From the NCBI GenBank assembly GCA_027488935.1, contig JAIYAP010000033.1, positions 1-64,000 of the forward strand: DNA of 64,000 nucleotides. Reading direction: 5' to 3'. A program made the position numbers and the translations under genes. This document shows, one piece after another, positions 35,888-44,210 of this stretch. The notes under the pieces are model-generated. The model was given only the letters and a program-made list of their open reading frames with translations. It was not told the DNA's origin and ran no database searches. The first letter of the stretch is position 1, and each line of letters opens with the position of its first letter. The DNA is from Saprospiraceae bacterium. Lineage in GTDB: Bacteria > Bacteroidota > Bacteroidia > Chitinophagales > Saprospiraceae.

Positions 35888-38590
35888 ATGGAAACCAAAG
35901 TTAAGTCTACTACTACCAAAAGCGCAACCATTTCACCCAAAACGGGCTTTGACGAAACCGTTATCAAGCGGCTGAAAACTTTAGCAACATCCGACAATCC
36001 GGCCTGTTTGAAAATATTGGATAGCACCACTAGCGGTTTATCCGAACAGCAGGCCGCTGCACGGTTCAAAAAATACGGGCCTAACGAAATTCACCATGAA
36101 AATGCCCCCGCCTGGTACTTCCAATTATTAGCCGCCTTTTTAACACCTTTTAATGGCGTGTTATTTATTGTCGCACTGGTTTCTCTGCTTACGGATGTTT
36201 TTTTGGTCTTACCTGCGGAACGGGAATACAAAACGGTAATTTTGTTGACCTTGATGGTTTTATTGAGTTCCTTACTTCGTTTTTGGCAAGAATATAGAAG
36301 CAACAAAGCCGCAGAAGCCTTAAAAAGCATGATCAAAACCACGGCTACGGTATTGCGTAAGCCGGGAGAAAAAAAGGAAATTAGTTTTAAAAAATTAGTG
36401 CCCGGCGATCTGGTGTTGTTATCGGCCGGAGATATGATCCCAGCCGATTGTCGCATTCTACAATCAAAAGATCTATTCATTATCCAATCTTCCCTTACCG
36501 GGGAGGCAATGCCCATCGAAAAATCGGAAGCAGTGCTGGGCGATGTAAGCAAAAAGTCGAGCATAGAGTTGGATAACATTTGTTTTATGGGAACCAATGT
36601 GGAAAGTGGGGCTGCAACGGCGATGGTGGTACATACCGGCAATCAGACCTATTTGGGGTCGGTGAGCAAAGCCATTACCGGCAAACGTTCGGAAACCAGT
36701 TTTGACAAAGGGGTTACCAGCGTGAGTTGGTTGTTGATTCGTTTTATTATTGTGATGGTTCCTATGGTGTTCTTAATCAACGGTTTCACGAAAGGGAACT
36801 GGCTGGACGCTTTCCTTTTCGCGCTCACGGTCGCGGTCGGACTTACCCCGGAAATGCTGCCCATGATCGTTACGACCAACCTGGCAAAGGGCGCCTTGAA
36901 CATGAGCAAGGAGAAGGTAATTGTAAAACGCCTGAATGCGATTCAAAATATTGGGGCCATGGATGTGCTTTGTACCGACAAAACAGGCACGCTTACGATG
37001 GATAAAATTGTGCTCGAATTGCATTTGAATGTTTTTGGCGAAAACGACGATGAAGTGCTAAAATGGGCCTACCTCAATAGTTTTCACCAAACCGGCCTAA
37101 AAAACCTGCTCGATATCGCCGTCCTGGAGCATTCCGAAGTGCATGGATTGCTCGAAATTGAAGAAAAATACACCAAAGTAGACGAAATTCCCTTCGATTT
37201 CCAGCGTCGGCGCATGTCGGTTGTGCTGCAGCAACATACTGGCAAACATTTGCTGATATGTAAAGGCGCTATGGAAGAATTACTCCCGCTCTGCACGCAG
37301 GCCTTCGATCCGGGGGACGATCGGCAGTTGCACATCGAAAGCGATGCGGTAGTGCCGATGGATGCCAAAATGCATCAAACCGTGATCGATACCTGCCAAA
37401 CCTTAAACCGCGATGGATTACGGGTATTGTTGGTGGCGATCAAAGAATTTGAGAACCGGGGCACGGACTATTCAGTAGCCGATGAAAAAGATCTGATTTT
37501 TTCGGGCTTCATCGCATTTTTGGATCCGCCCAAAGCCTCCGCGAAAGCATCCATTGCTGCCATGCAAGAGTTGGGCGTTTCGATCAAAGTATTAACTGGT
37601 GATAATGAGATTGTTACCCAGAAAATATGCAAGGATGTGGGTATTGAGGTAACGCATATTTTACTGGGTGCCGAAATAGAGCAAATGAGTGATGCCGACC
37701 TCAAAGGAAAGTTGGAGGAGACCAATATTATGGCCAAAATTAATCCGCTCCAAAAATCCCGGATTGTGAAACTGCTGCAGGAACTGGGGCACACGGTTGG
37801 GTTTATGGGCGATGGCATCAACGACGCTTCCGCCTTAAAAGACGCTGATGTGGGTATTTCCGTGGATACTGCGGTGGATATTGCCAAAGAAAGCGCCGAT
37901 ATTATCCTGTTGGAAAAAGATTTGATGGTGCTGCGCAGTGGCATTATTTACGGCCGACAAACCTTCGGCAACATTATCAAATATATTAAAATGGCCGCCA
38001 GTAGTAATTTTGGCAATATGTTTAGTGTGTTGGGCGCCAGTGCGTTATTGCCATTTTTGCCCATGTTACCCATTCAAATTCTTACCCAAAACCTGCTCTA
38101 CGATATTTCCCAAATTGCCATTCCCTGGGACCAAATGGACAAGGAATTTATTGAAAAACCACAAAAATGGGCGTCCACCGGTATTACGCGGTTTATGTTG
38201 TTTATTGGCCCCATCAGTTCCATTTTTGATTATGCCACTTTTGCGGTGTTGTATTTTGTTTTTCAGGCCAATACCATCGAAAAACAATCCCTGTTTCAGA
38301 GCGGCTGGTTTGTGGAAGGTTTATTGTCTCAAACCCTGATCATTCACATGATTCGGACCCGGAAAATTCCGTTTTTTCAAAGTTGGGCCACTGCGCCGGT
38401 ATTGGCATTAACTACCCTCGTGATGGCGATTGCGGTGTATATTCCATTTTCACCCTTTGCCGCTGATTTGCGGATGCAGCCCTTGCCGTTGGCCTTTTTC
38501 CCTTGGTTAATCGGTATTTTGTTGTGCTATTGTTTGTTGACGCAATGGGTGAAGGTTTGGTTTATTGGGCGGTTTGCTTATTGGTTGTAG
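35888..38590 (+). CDS. mgtA: Mg2+-importing P-type ATPase MgtA
   Basis: P-type (P3B) ATPase that imports magnesium across the inner membrane. 900 residues from the ATG at 35888; an in-frame TTG at 35867 would add seven. The N-terminus has the domain LSEQQAAARFKKYGPNE, the actuator TGE motif is in QSSLTGEAMPIEKSE, the fourth membrane segment carries GLTPEMLPMIVTT (typical of MgtA), the phosphorylated Asp is in CTDKTGTLTMD (about 364), and the hinge motif is FMGDGINDASALKDADVGISVD. Six C-terminal membrane segments follow. A two-component system lies 66 bp downstream; whether it responds to magnesium is unknown. Confidence 0.95.
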   Translation: METKVKSTTTKSATISPKTGFDETVIKRLKTLATSDNPACLKILDSTTSGLSEQQAAARFKKYGPNEIHHENAPAWYFQLLAAFLTPFNGVLFIVALVSLLTDVFLVLPAEREYKTVILLTLMVLLSSLLRFWQEYRSNKAAEALKSMIKTTATVLRKPGEKKEISFKKLVPGDLVLLSAGDMIPADCRILQSKDLFIIQSSLTGEAMPIEKSEAVLGDVSKKSSIELDNICFMGTNVESGAATAMVVHTGNQTYLGSVSKAITGKRSETSFDKGVTSVSWLLIRFIIVMVPMVFLINGFTKGNWLDAFLFALTVAVGLTPEMLPMIVTTNLAKGALNMSKEKVIVKRLNAIQNIGAMDVLCTDKTGTLTMDKIVLELHLNVFGENDDEVLKWAYLNSFHQTGLKNLLDIAVLEHSEVHGLLEIEEKYTKVDEIPFDFQRRRMSVVLQQHTGKHLLICKGAMEELLPLCTQAFDPGDDRQLHIESDAVVPMDAKMHQTVIDTCQTLNRDGLRVLLVAIKEFENRGTDYSVADEKDLIFSGFIAFLDPPKASAKASIAAMQELGVSIKVLTGDNEIVTQKICKDVGIEVTHILLGAEIEQMSDADLKGKLEETNIMAKINPLQKSRIVKLLQELGHTVGFMGDGINDASALKDADVGISVDTAVDIAKESADIILLEKDLMVLRSGIIYGRQTFGNIIKYIKMAASSNFGNMFSVLGASALLPFLPMLPIQILTQNLLYDISQIAIPWDQMDKEFIEKPQKWASTGITRFMLFIGPISSIFDYATFAVLYFVFQANTIEKQSLFQSGWFVEGLLSQTLIIHMIRTRKIPFFQSWATAPVLALTTLVMAIAVYIPFSPFAADLRMQPLPLAFFPWLIGILLCYCLLTQWVKVWFIGRFAYWL

Positions 38591-38615
38591 GAGGGGGATT
38601 GGCGTACAAAGCCAG

Positions 38616-38636
38616 CCTCCCAAATGCCTCCAAAAT
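38616..38636 (+). promoter_or_regulatory. Candidate response-regulator binding site 1 (before the regulator gene)
   Basis: Two direct repeats, CCTCCCAAAT (38616) and CCTCCAAAAT (38627), start 11 bp apart. TATTTTT follows with its T run at 38648, 21 bp after the start of the second repeat. This is the first of four sites with the same spacing. The regulator ATG at 38657 lies so close that the transcript may be almost leaderless. Confidence 0.6.
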
Positions 38637-38656
38637 TAAAATCGTATTTTTACCAA

Positions 38657-39340
38657 ATGAAAATTTTGCTCATCGAGGATGAACTCGAACTTGCTACTTC
38701 TGTCTTGGATTTCCTAAAAAGTGAACACTACCTTGTTGAACTCGCATCGGACTTTCCGACCGCTTACGAAAAAGCAATAGTCTATGAATACGACTGCCTC
38801 ATCGTGGACATCAACTTGCCCGGCGGTGGCACAGGACTGGACGTTATTCGCGCCCTGAAAAAATTGCATCCAGAATCTGCAGTCATCATCATCAGCGCAC
38901 GAAATGGGGTTGAAGACCGTATTGTTGGGCTTGACCTCGGTGCAGATGATTACCTAACCAAACCCTTCCATCTTTCTGAACTAAACGCACGGCTTAAAGC
39001 CCTTTTACGACGGAGACATTTCGGTGGCAGTTCGGATATAGTTTTCCACGAGATTAAGATTAAACCTGCTGAGCGAAACGTTTATATTAAGGAGAACCTA
39101 CTTGACCTCACCCCAAAAGAATATGACCTTTTGCTCTATTTTTTATCAAACCAGCATCATGTACTGCGCCGCGAGAGTATCGCGGAACACCTGCTCGGCG
39201 ACGATGCCGACCAAATGGACGATTTCAATTTCATATACTCGCACATCAAAAACCTGCGTAAGAAACTGATTGACCGGGGCTGCCTTGATTATGTAAAAGC
39301 GGTGTACGGTATCGGGTACAAATTCACCGACAAAAAATGA
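38657..39340 (+). CDS. OmpR-family response regulator
   Basis: 227 residues from the ATG at 38657 (MKILLIEDELELATSVLDFL); an upstream in-frame start at 38624 would add a tail before the receiver domain and is unlikely. Receiver domain: acidic pocket E8/D9, phosphorylated Asp 51 in CLIVDINLPGG, Ser 80, Lys 102 in DDYLTKPF. The C-terminal winged helix has LLDLTPKEYDLLLYFLSNQ and YSHIKNLRKKL with AVYGIGYKF. Its stop overlaps the start of the histidine kinase gene by 4 bp. It is the natural candidate to bind the 11-bp direct repeats found four times in this locus. Confidence 0.94.
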   Translation: MKILLIEDELELATSVLDFLKSEHYLVELASDFPTAYEKAIVYEYDCLIVDINLPGGGTGLDVIRALKKLHPESAVIIISARNGVEDRIVGLDLGADDYLTKPFHLSELNARLKALLRRRHFGGSSDIVFHEIKIKPAERNVYIKENLLDLTPKEYDLLLYFLSNQHHVLRRESIAEHLLGDDADQMDDFNFIYSHIKNLRKKLIDRGCLDYVKAVYGIGYKFTDKK

Positions 39341-40608
39341 AACTGCTTCATCAAACACAACGACTTTTTTTTCGAGGTGTACTTCCGGTTTTCATCGCAG
39401 CTGGAATCGTTTCTTTTTTCACGCTGCGTTGGGTTTTCGACCATGAAACGGATGAAAAACTATTGGGGGTGCAGGCCGAAATCGAATCCTATGTGCGGAT
39501 AAATGATACGCTTCCTACCTTTTTTCAGACTGTTTTCGACCGATGGTATGCCGAACCGATGCCTACCGGCTCTATGACGAATCTGAAAGCTTATACTTTT
39601 TCGGACACGATGCTTTTCAACAAGTTTGAGAACGAAATAGAACCCTTCCGGCAATTGCGTTTCCCGGTAAAGATGCGCGGGCAGATATGGATGGTGTCTG
39701 CACTTACCAGTACAGTCGAACACCATGACCTTGTATTGATATTGGCCGTGCTACTCGTAACCATGTTCGGACTGTTGCTTCTGGTGATGCTCTGGGTCAA
39801 CCGGATTGTGTCGCGACAGGTTTGGCAGCCGTTTTTTGAAACCTTGGAAAAAATGCGTCGCTTCCGACTGGCCGACCACGCCCTCCTAACACTCCCCCCT
39901 TCATCGGTCGAGGAAATTCAGGAACTCAATACAACACTTGAAAATCTTGCCTATCAGGTGCGACAGGATTATCAAACGGTCAAAAAATTTACTGAAAATG
40001 CCAGTCACGAACTGCAAACCCCGCTTGCTATCATTCAAGGCAAAGTGGAAATATTATTACAAAACGATACCCTTAGCGAAACGCAAGCTCAGCAAATAAA
40101 CATCATCGGTCAAAGCACCCGACGCATGGTGCGACTCAATCAATCCCTTTTACTGCTCTCAAAAATCGAGAACAATCAGTTTTTGGAACGAAAGCCAGTT
40201 GCATTGAAACCACTTCTGGAAAAAAGATTGGTATGGCTAGAAGATTTCATCGCTGAAAAAAAACTGGAATTAGAGACCATTTTAGTAGAAATATCGCTCG
40301 AAATCAACCCTTTTTTGGCGGAAACACTCATGACCAATTTGCTCACAAATGCGGTAAAGCACAATATCCAAGGCGGTTTTCTGCGCGTGATCTTGAATGA
40401 AAACTACCTGATCGTAGAAAACTCAGCCGCCCTGCCAGAAGCCTCGGTGAAAGATTTGACTGCCCGTTTTGCGCGCGGAAATCCGCATTCGGAGGGTGTG
40501 GGACTGGGTTTAGCAATGGTCGTGGAAATTTGCGAACAACAAGGCTTCGGGCTTGAAATATCGTTTGAACAGGGCATTTGGCGCGTGCAGCTGCGTTTTA
40601 GGAAGTAG
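39337..40608 (+). CDS. Sensor histidine kinase
   Basis: 423 residues. Two membrane segments (about 12-32 and 132-154) enclose a periplasmic sensor region of about 100 residues without a recognised domain. The phosphorylated His is H224 in NASHELQTPLAIIQGK, the N-box is LMTNLLTNAVKHN, and the G2 box is GVGLGLAMVVEI. The usual DxGxG box is weak here (LIVENSAALPE), as in several Bacteroidota kinases. It overlaps the response regulator by 4 bp. The signal is unknown; the neighbouring receptor suggests something transported or sensed at the outer membrane. Confidence 0.93.
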   Translation: MKLLHQTQRLFFRGVLPVFIAAGIVSFFTLRWVFDHETDEKLLGVQAEIESYVRINDTLPTFFQTVFDRWYAEPMPTGSMTNLKAYTFSDTMLFNKFENEIEPFRQLRFPVKMRGQIWMVSALTSTVEHHDLVLILAVLLVTMFGLLLLVMLWVNRIVSRQVWQPFFETLEKMRRFRLADHALLTLPPSSVEEIQELNTTLENLAYQVRQDYQTVKKFTENASHELQTPLAIIQGKVEILLQNDTLSETQAQQINIIGQSTRRMVRLNQSLLLLSKIENNQFLERKPVALKPLLEKRLVWLEDFIAEKKLELETILVEISLEINPFLAETLMTNLLTNAVKHNIQGGFLRVILNENYLIVENSAALPEASVKDLTARFARGNPHSEGVGLGLAMVVEICEQQGFGLEISFEQGIWRVQLRFRK

Positions 40609-40623
40609 TCTTCTGAAACCCAT

Positions 40624-40644
40624 CCTCCCAATTCCCTCCAAAAT
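40624..40644 (+). promoter_or_regulatory. Candidate response-regulator binding site 2 (before the receptor gene)
   Basis: CCTCCCAATT (40624) and CCTCCAAAAT (40635), 11 bp apart. TTTG of a -7-like box (GACTTTTG) begins at 40656, 21 bp after the second repeat starts. The receptor ATG is at 40678. Confidence 0.7.
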
Positions 40645-40677
40645 CAACCCAGACTTTTGCCTCAAAATGAATAAAGA

Positions 40678-43110
40678 ATGACAATACAAAAATTGCTTGT
40701 CCTGCTACTTTTCGCTGCTTTTTGCACACCGCAAATCATCGCCCAAAGCCCATCGGGTAATGGCATCACCCTTTCCGGTAAGGTACTAGACGCACAGACA
40801 AAAGCCCCACTTGCCTTTTTAAGCATCGTTTTGAAAACCGAAAAAGACAGCGCATTCGTCGCCGGGTCCTTGACCGACGAGGCGGGTTCTTTCACATTGT
40901 CAGGTTTGAAAAAAGGGAATTATCGTATTGAAGCCTCTTATGTGGGTTACCAAATCCTGCGACAACGGATCGTAATAGGTGAATTAAGCACATTTTTGGA
41001 TGTGGGTGTATTGCAAATGCAGGAAGACGCAAAGGCTTTGGACGAAGTAATGGTCTCCGCAAAAGCCGACGAGGTTTCCAGTAAAATGGATAAGAAAACC
41101 TATGCTGTCAGCGACAACATCAGCCAATCGGGTGGCTCGGTTTTGCAGGCGATGACCAATTTGCCGGGTGTTACCATCAGTGAAGAGGGCAAAGTCCAGT
41201 TGCGGGGCAGCGACAAAATTGTCGTCCTGATGGACGGTAAACAAACCGCTCTTACGGGGTATGGATCGCAAAAGGGCCTAGACAATCTGCCAGCCTCTGC
41301 GATCGAACGCATCGAAATTATCAACAACCCTTCCGCTAAATACGATGCCAATGCCAGTGCGGGCATCATCAACATCATTTTTAAAAAACAGGAACAACAT
41401 GGTTTCAATGGCAAAGTCGGCATGATGGCAGGCGCGGGCGCACTCTGGGAAAAGCGGGAAAACCTGCCGACCATCCGACCGCAGTTTCAGGCTACGCCTA
41501 AACTAAATCCGTCTATTTCAATAAATTATCGGAAAAAAGAAACCAATCTTTATTTTCAAGGCGACTGGCTTTATGCACCTACTTTGAACAAAAATGAGTT
41601 TTCGACGCGCACGTATGAGGATGGCACTGTTATTTTTCAGCAGGTAAAACGAAACCGAAGAACAGACTATGCCACCGCTAAAATAGGACTAGATCATACC
41701 TTTAATGACCGCAATACCCTGACTGTTTCGGGGCTGTTTAACCGCGAAAAAATCCTGGACAACGGAGACGAACCTTTCTTTTTGGATAGCCCAGAAGCGC
41801 AAAACCGCTACCGTCTTTGGCAATTTTTGGAAGATGAAGTGAAATACACTGCGTTTGGCACGACGGTTTTTACGCATAAATTTCGCCAACCGGGCCACAA
41901 CGTAATCTTTACAGGAAACTACTCTTTTCACCGGGAAGATGAGCAGTATTTTTTCACCAATACACTGCCTGATTTTATCGGGAAAGACGCTTTTAAACTG
42001 CTTTCTGACGAACACGTCTGGGATTTTAATGTAGATTACTCGAAACCGCTCCGACATGGCCGTGTCGAGGCGGGATTCAAGGGTCGATTCCGCTCCATTC
42101 CGGTAAACATGCAGTTCTTTCCAGGACAAAATTCTCCGATTGACGTCGGTGCAGGTGGTTGGGCGAATTATGATGAAAAAATCCCGGCGCTGTATTCAAA
42201 TTATGTTTTTGAAAATGAAAAATTTGAAATGGAGGGTGGCTTGCGGGTTGAATATGTGGAGGTAGACTACCAAGTGAATCCCGATCATAATACCTATAAA
42301 AGCGACGGTTATCGCTATTTCCAACCTTTCCCCAACCTGCGTGCAGCGTACAAACTCAATGACCGCAACAAAGTTTCCCTCTTTTTCAACCGCCGGGTCG
42401 ACCGTCCGAACGAAGTGGATATCCGCATTTTTCCAAAATACGACGAGCCGGAACTCATAAAAGTGGGCAATCCGGCGCTACAGCCGCAGTTTACCATGTC
42501 CGCCGAATTGGGTTTCAAAAGTGCATTCAAGCAGGGCAGTTTGTTTACGGCGATTTACCATCGCATCATTGATGGCACGATTACACGTATTGCTACACAG
42601 GCACCAGGTAGTGTGTTGCTCTACAATGTTTTTCAAAATGCCGGACGTAGTTGGAATACGGGCGCTGAGGTTGTTTGGCAGCAAAAAATAAATAGTTGGT
42701 TTTCTTTGACGGCCAACGCAAATATTTATCAGAACACATTCGCTGCATTTACAGTGGTCAATCGATATCCCGTTCCGACGACTTATTCGGCTGAAAAACA
42801 GCAACTTGTATCTGGAAATTTCAAATTGATCGCTTCTGTGAAAATGGCAAAAAATTGGGAGGCGCAAATTTCCAGTATATGGCTTGCACCGGACCTAATC
42901 CCGCAAGGGCGTATCGGCAGTCGGTACGCGCTGGATGCAGGGCTAAAAAAAATCGTCCAGAAAGGCCGGGGGGAATTGGTGTTCAATGCGACCGATTTGC
43001 TGAATACGATGCAAATCAGAAAAAGCATACGCGGGTCAGATTTTAAATTGGAAAGCACGGATTATTATGAGACGCAGGTAGTCCGGATGGGGTATCATTG
43101 GAAGTTTTAA
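40678..43110 (+). CDS. TonB-dependent receptor family outer-membrane protein
   Basis: 810 residues. Signal peptide (MTIQKLLVLLLFAAFCTPQIIAQ), then a carboxypeptidase-regulatory-like domain (ITLSGKVLDAQTKAPLAFLSIVLK, about 30-110), a plug domain (VLQAMTNLPGVTISEEGKVQLRGSDKIVVLMDGK, about 155-188; IERIEIINNPSAKYDANASAGIINIIFKK), and a long outer-membrane beta-barrel ending in Phe (YETQVVRMGYHWKF). This is the receptor type without a classical TonB box but with the barrel-3 family. Substrate unknown. It lies 69 bp after the kinase and is preceded by its own regulator-like site. Confidence 0.9.
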   Translation: MTIQKLLVLLLFAAFCTPQIIAQSPSGNGITLSGKVLDAQTKAPLAFLSIVLKTEKDSAFVAGSLTDEAGSFTLSGLKKGNYRIEASYVGYQILRQRIVIGELSTFLDVGVLQMQEDAKALDEVMVSAKADEVSSKMDKKTYAVSDNISQSGGSVLQAMTNLPGVTISEEGKVQLRGSDKIVVLMDGKQTALTGYGSQKGLDNLPASAIERIEIINNPSAKYDANASAGIINIIFKKQEQHGFNGKVGMMAGAGALWEKRENLPTIRPQFQATPKLNPSISINYRKKETNLYFQGDWLYAPTLNKNEFSTRTYEDGTVIFQQVKRNRRTDYATAKIGLDHTFNDRNTLTVSGLFNREKILDNGDEPFFLDSPEAQNRYRLWQFLEDEVKYTAFGTTVFTHKFRQPGHNVIFTGNYSFHREDEQYFFTNTLPDFIGKDAFKLLSDEHVWDFNVDYSKPLRHGRVEAGFKGRFRSIPVNMQFFPGQNSPIDVGAGGWANYDEKIPALYSNYVFENEKFEMEGGLRVEYVEVDYQVNPDHNTYKSDGYRYFQPFPNLRAAYKLNDRNKVSLFFNRRVDRPNEVDIRIFPKYDEPELIKVGNPALQPQFTMSAELGFKSAFKQGSLFTAIYHRIIDGTITRIATQAPGSVLLYNVFQNAGRSWNTGAEVVWQQKINSWFSLTANANIYQNTFAAFTVVNRYPVPTTYSAEKQQLVSGNFKLIASVKMAKNWEAQISSIWLAPDLIPQGRIGSRYALDAGLKKIVQKGRGELVFNATDLLNTMQIRKSIRGSDFKLESTDYYETQVVRMGYHWKF

Positions 43111-43131
43111 CCTCCAAAGTTTCTCCAAAAT
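43111..43131 (+). promoter_or_regulatory. Candidate response-regulator binding site 3 (before the PepSY gene)
   Basis: CCTCCAAAGT (43111) and TCTCCAAAAT (43122), 11 bp apart, starting right after the receptor stop codon. TTTG of AACCTTTG begins at 43143, 21 bp after the second repeat starts; AACCTTTG matches TAnnTTTG at 7 of 8 positions (first base A instead of T). The ATG is at 43180. Confidence 0.7.
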
Positions 43132-43179
43132 CGAAACAAACCTTTGACACATCTTTCATTCAAACATAAATTCTTGATC

Positions 43180-43578
43180 ATGAAAAAAATCATGCTATTA
43201 AGCCTGTTTGCGCTCGTTTCTTGCGCGACGGCATTTTCCGCAAACCCGCCGCAAGCGGTGCTGGCAGCGTTCCAGCAAAAATTCCCCAACGCACAAGATG
43301 TGGATTGGTCGAAGGAAAAAAACGGAGAATGGGAAGCTGAGTTTGAACTGACAGGCAGTCAGGAGATGTCCGCCAATTTTTCTTCCGACGGCCGCTGGCT
43401 CGAAACGGAAACCGAAATCGCATTTTCGGAGCTGCCCGCGCCCATCCGGACCGCCTTACAAGGCAAAAAAGTGAAAGAAGTCGCCCGCATAGAAAAAGCC
43501 GACGGCTCAACCGTGTACGAAGCCGAAGTCAAGCGGAAAGATTTGATTTTCGATGCTTCCGGCAAAATGTTGAATTGA
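43180..43578 (+). CDS. PepSY-like periplasmic protein
   Basis: 132 residues from the ATG at 43180. Signal peptide MKKIMLLSLFALVSCATAFSA; the Cys at residue 15 gives only a weak lipobox. The rest holds two PepSY-like repeats: VLAAFQQKFPNAQDVDWSKEKNGEWEAEFEL and PAPIRTALQGKKVKEVARIEKADGSTVYEAEV. Such small periplasmic proteins of Bacteroidota are often coregulated with two-component systems. It has its own candidate regulator site and a strong terminator after it. The function is unknown. Confidence 0.82.
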   Translation: MKKIMLLSLFALVSCATAFSANPPQAVLAAFQQKFPNAQDVDWSKEKNGEWEAEFELTGSQEMSANFSSDGRWLETETEIAFSELPAPIRTALQGKKVKEVARIEKADGSTVYEAEVKRKDLIFDASGKMLN

Positions 43579-43658
43579 AAAGACCCTATTTGTACCATGA
43601 AAATGAATGCAATAAAGGTTTGATGAATCAATGGAAGGAAGAGACAATCCGATAAAAA

Positions 43659-43704
43659 AGCTGGACTTCTCATAGGTTTTGAACTAAGAGAAGTCCGGCT
43701 TTTT
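43659..43704 (+). terminator. Terminator after the PepSY gene
   Basis: AGCTGGACTTCTC (43659-43671) pairs with GAGAAGTCCGGCT (43688-43700) with one T-G wobble, then TTTT follows. It closes the receptor-PepSY transcription unit. Confidence 0.85.
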
Positions 43705-43734
43705 CATTGCTGGTTTGTAGTTGTCACGTCCCTT

Positions 43735-43755
43735 TCTTCCCCATCCCTCCAAACA
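43735..43755 (+). promoter_or_regulatory. Candidate response-regulator binding site 4 (before the receptor fragment)
   Basis: TCTTCCCCAT (43735) and CCTCCAAACA (43746), 11 bp apart: a weaker first half and a good second half. CTTG at 43767 stands where TTTG stands at sites 2 and 3, again 21 bp after the second repeat starts. It leads directly into the receptor remnant. Confidence 0.5.
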
Positions 43756-43772
43756 TCGGCGTAAGGCTTGCT

Positions 43773-43892
43773 ACCGATTTGCTGAATACCATGCAAATCA
43801 GAAAAAGCATCCGCGGGTCAGATTTTAAATTGGAAAGCACGGATTATTATGAGACGCAGGTAGTCCGGATGGGGTATCATTGGAAGTTTTAA
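43773..43892 (+). pseudogene. 3' remnant of a duplicated TonB-dependent receptor gene
   Basis: These 120 bases match the end of the receptor gene (42991-43110) at 118 positions, including the stop codon. The two differences, at 43790 (G to C) and 43811 (A to C), are both synonymous in the receptor frame. It encodes TDLLNTMQIRKSIRGSDFKL to the terminal MGYHWKF, the last barrel strands only. No signal peptide or plug precedes it; an in-frame TTG at 43707 could start a 61-residue peptide but this is doubtful. A diverged copy of the locus's regulatory site lies 18 bp upstream. Confidence 0.85.
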
Positions 43893-43902
43893 GTTTTCCA
43901 AT

Positions 43903-44169
43903 TTAGGCAACCTCTCCTAACCGCGCTTTTACCATCGCCACCATGAATGCACGTATATCTGCCGAATGTTGCACCAAGTTATAAGGTAAACGAATGATAA
44001 ATTGGTGCCTTCCTTTTTCGTCTACCCACTCGTCTTCATCTTGATCGTTTTCGTCTTGGGTACACAAAAAGGTAATACCTACATTAGGTAAATGAGGGAA
44101 TTGTGCAGCAACGTATTGTGTATCTACCTTATCTGCAATTGCTTGTTCTACAATTTTTACAACTTTCAC
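43903..44169 (-). CDS. Small protein of unknown function
   Basis: 88 residues from a GTG start at 44169. It contains KVVKIVEQAIADKVDTQYVA, an acidic stretch (DENDQDEDEWVDEKG) and a helical C-terminus. No signal peptide or known domain was recognised. It lies 41 bp after the DUF1016 gene on the same strand, so the two may be cotranscribed, but no pairing with that family is known to me. Confidence 0.5.
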   Translation of the reverse strand: MKVVKIVEQAIADKVDTQYVAAQFPHLPNVGITFLCTQDENDQDEDEWVDEKGRHQFIIRLPYNLVQHSADIRAFMVAMVKARLGEVA

Positions 44170-44210
44170 GGGTTGGATTTTTTGTTAAAGTTAAAGTAGG
44201 GGGAAACTCA

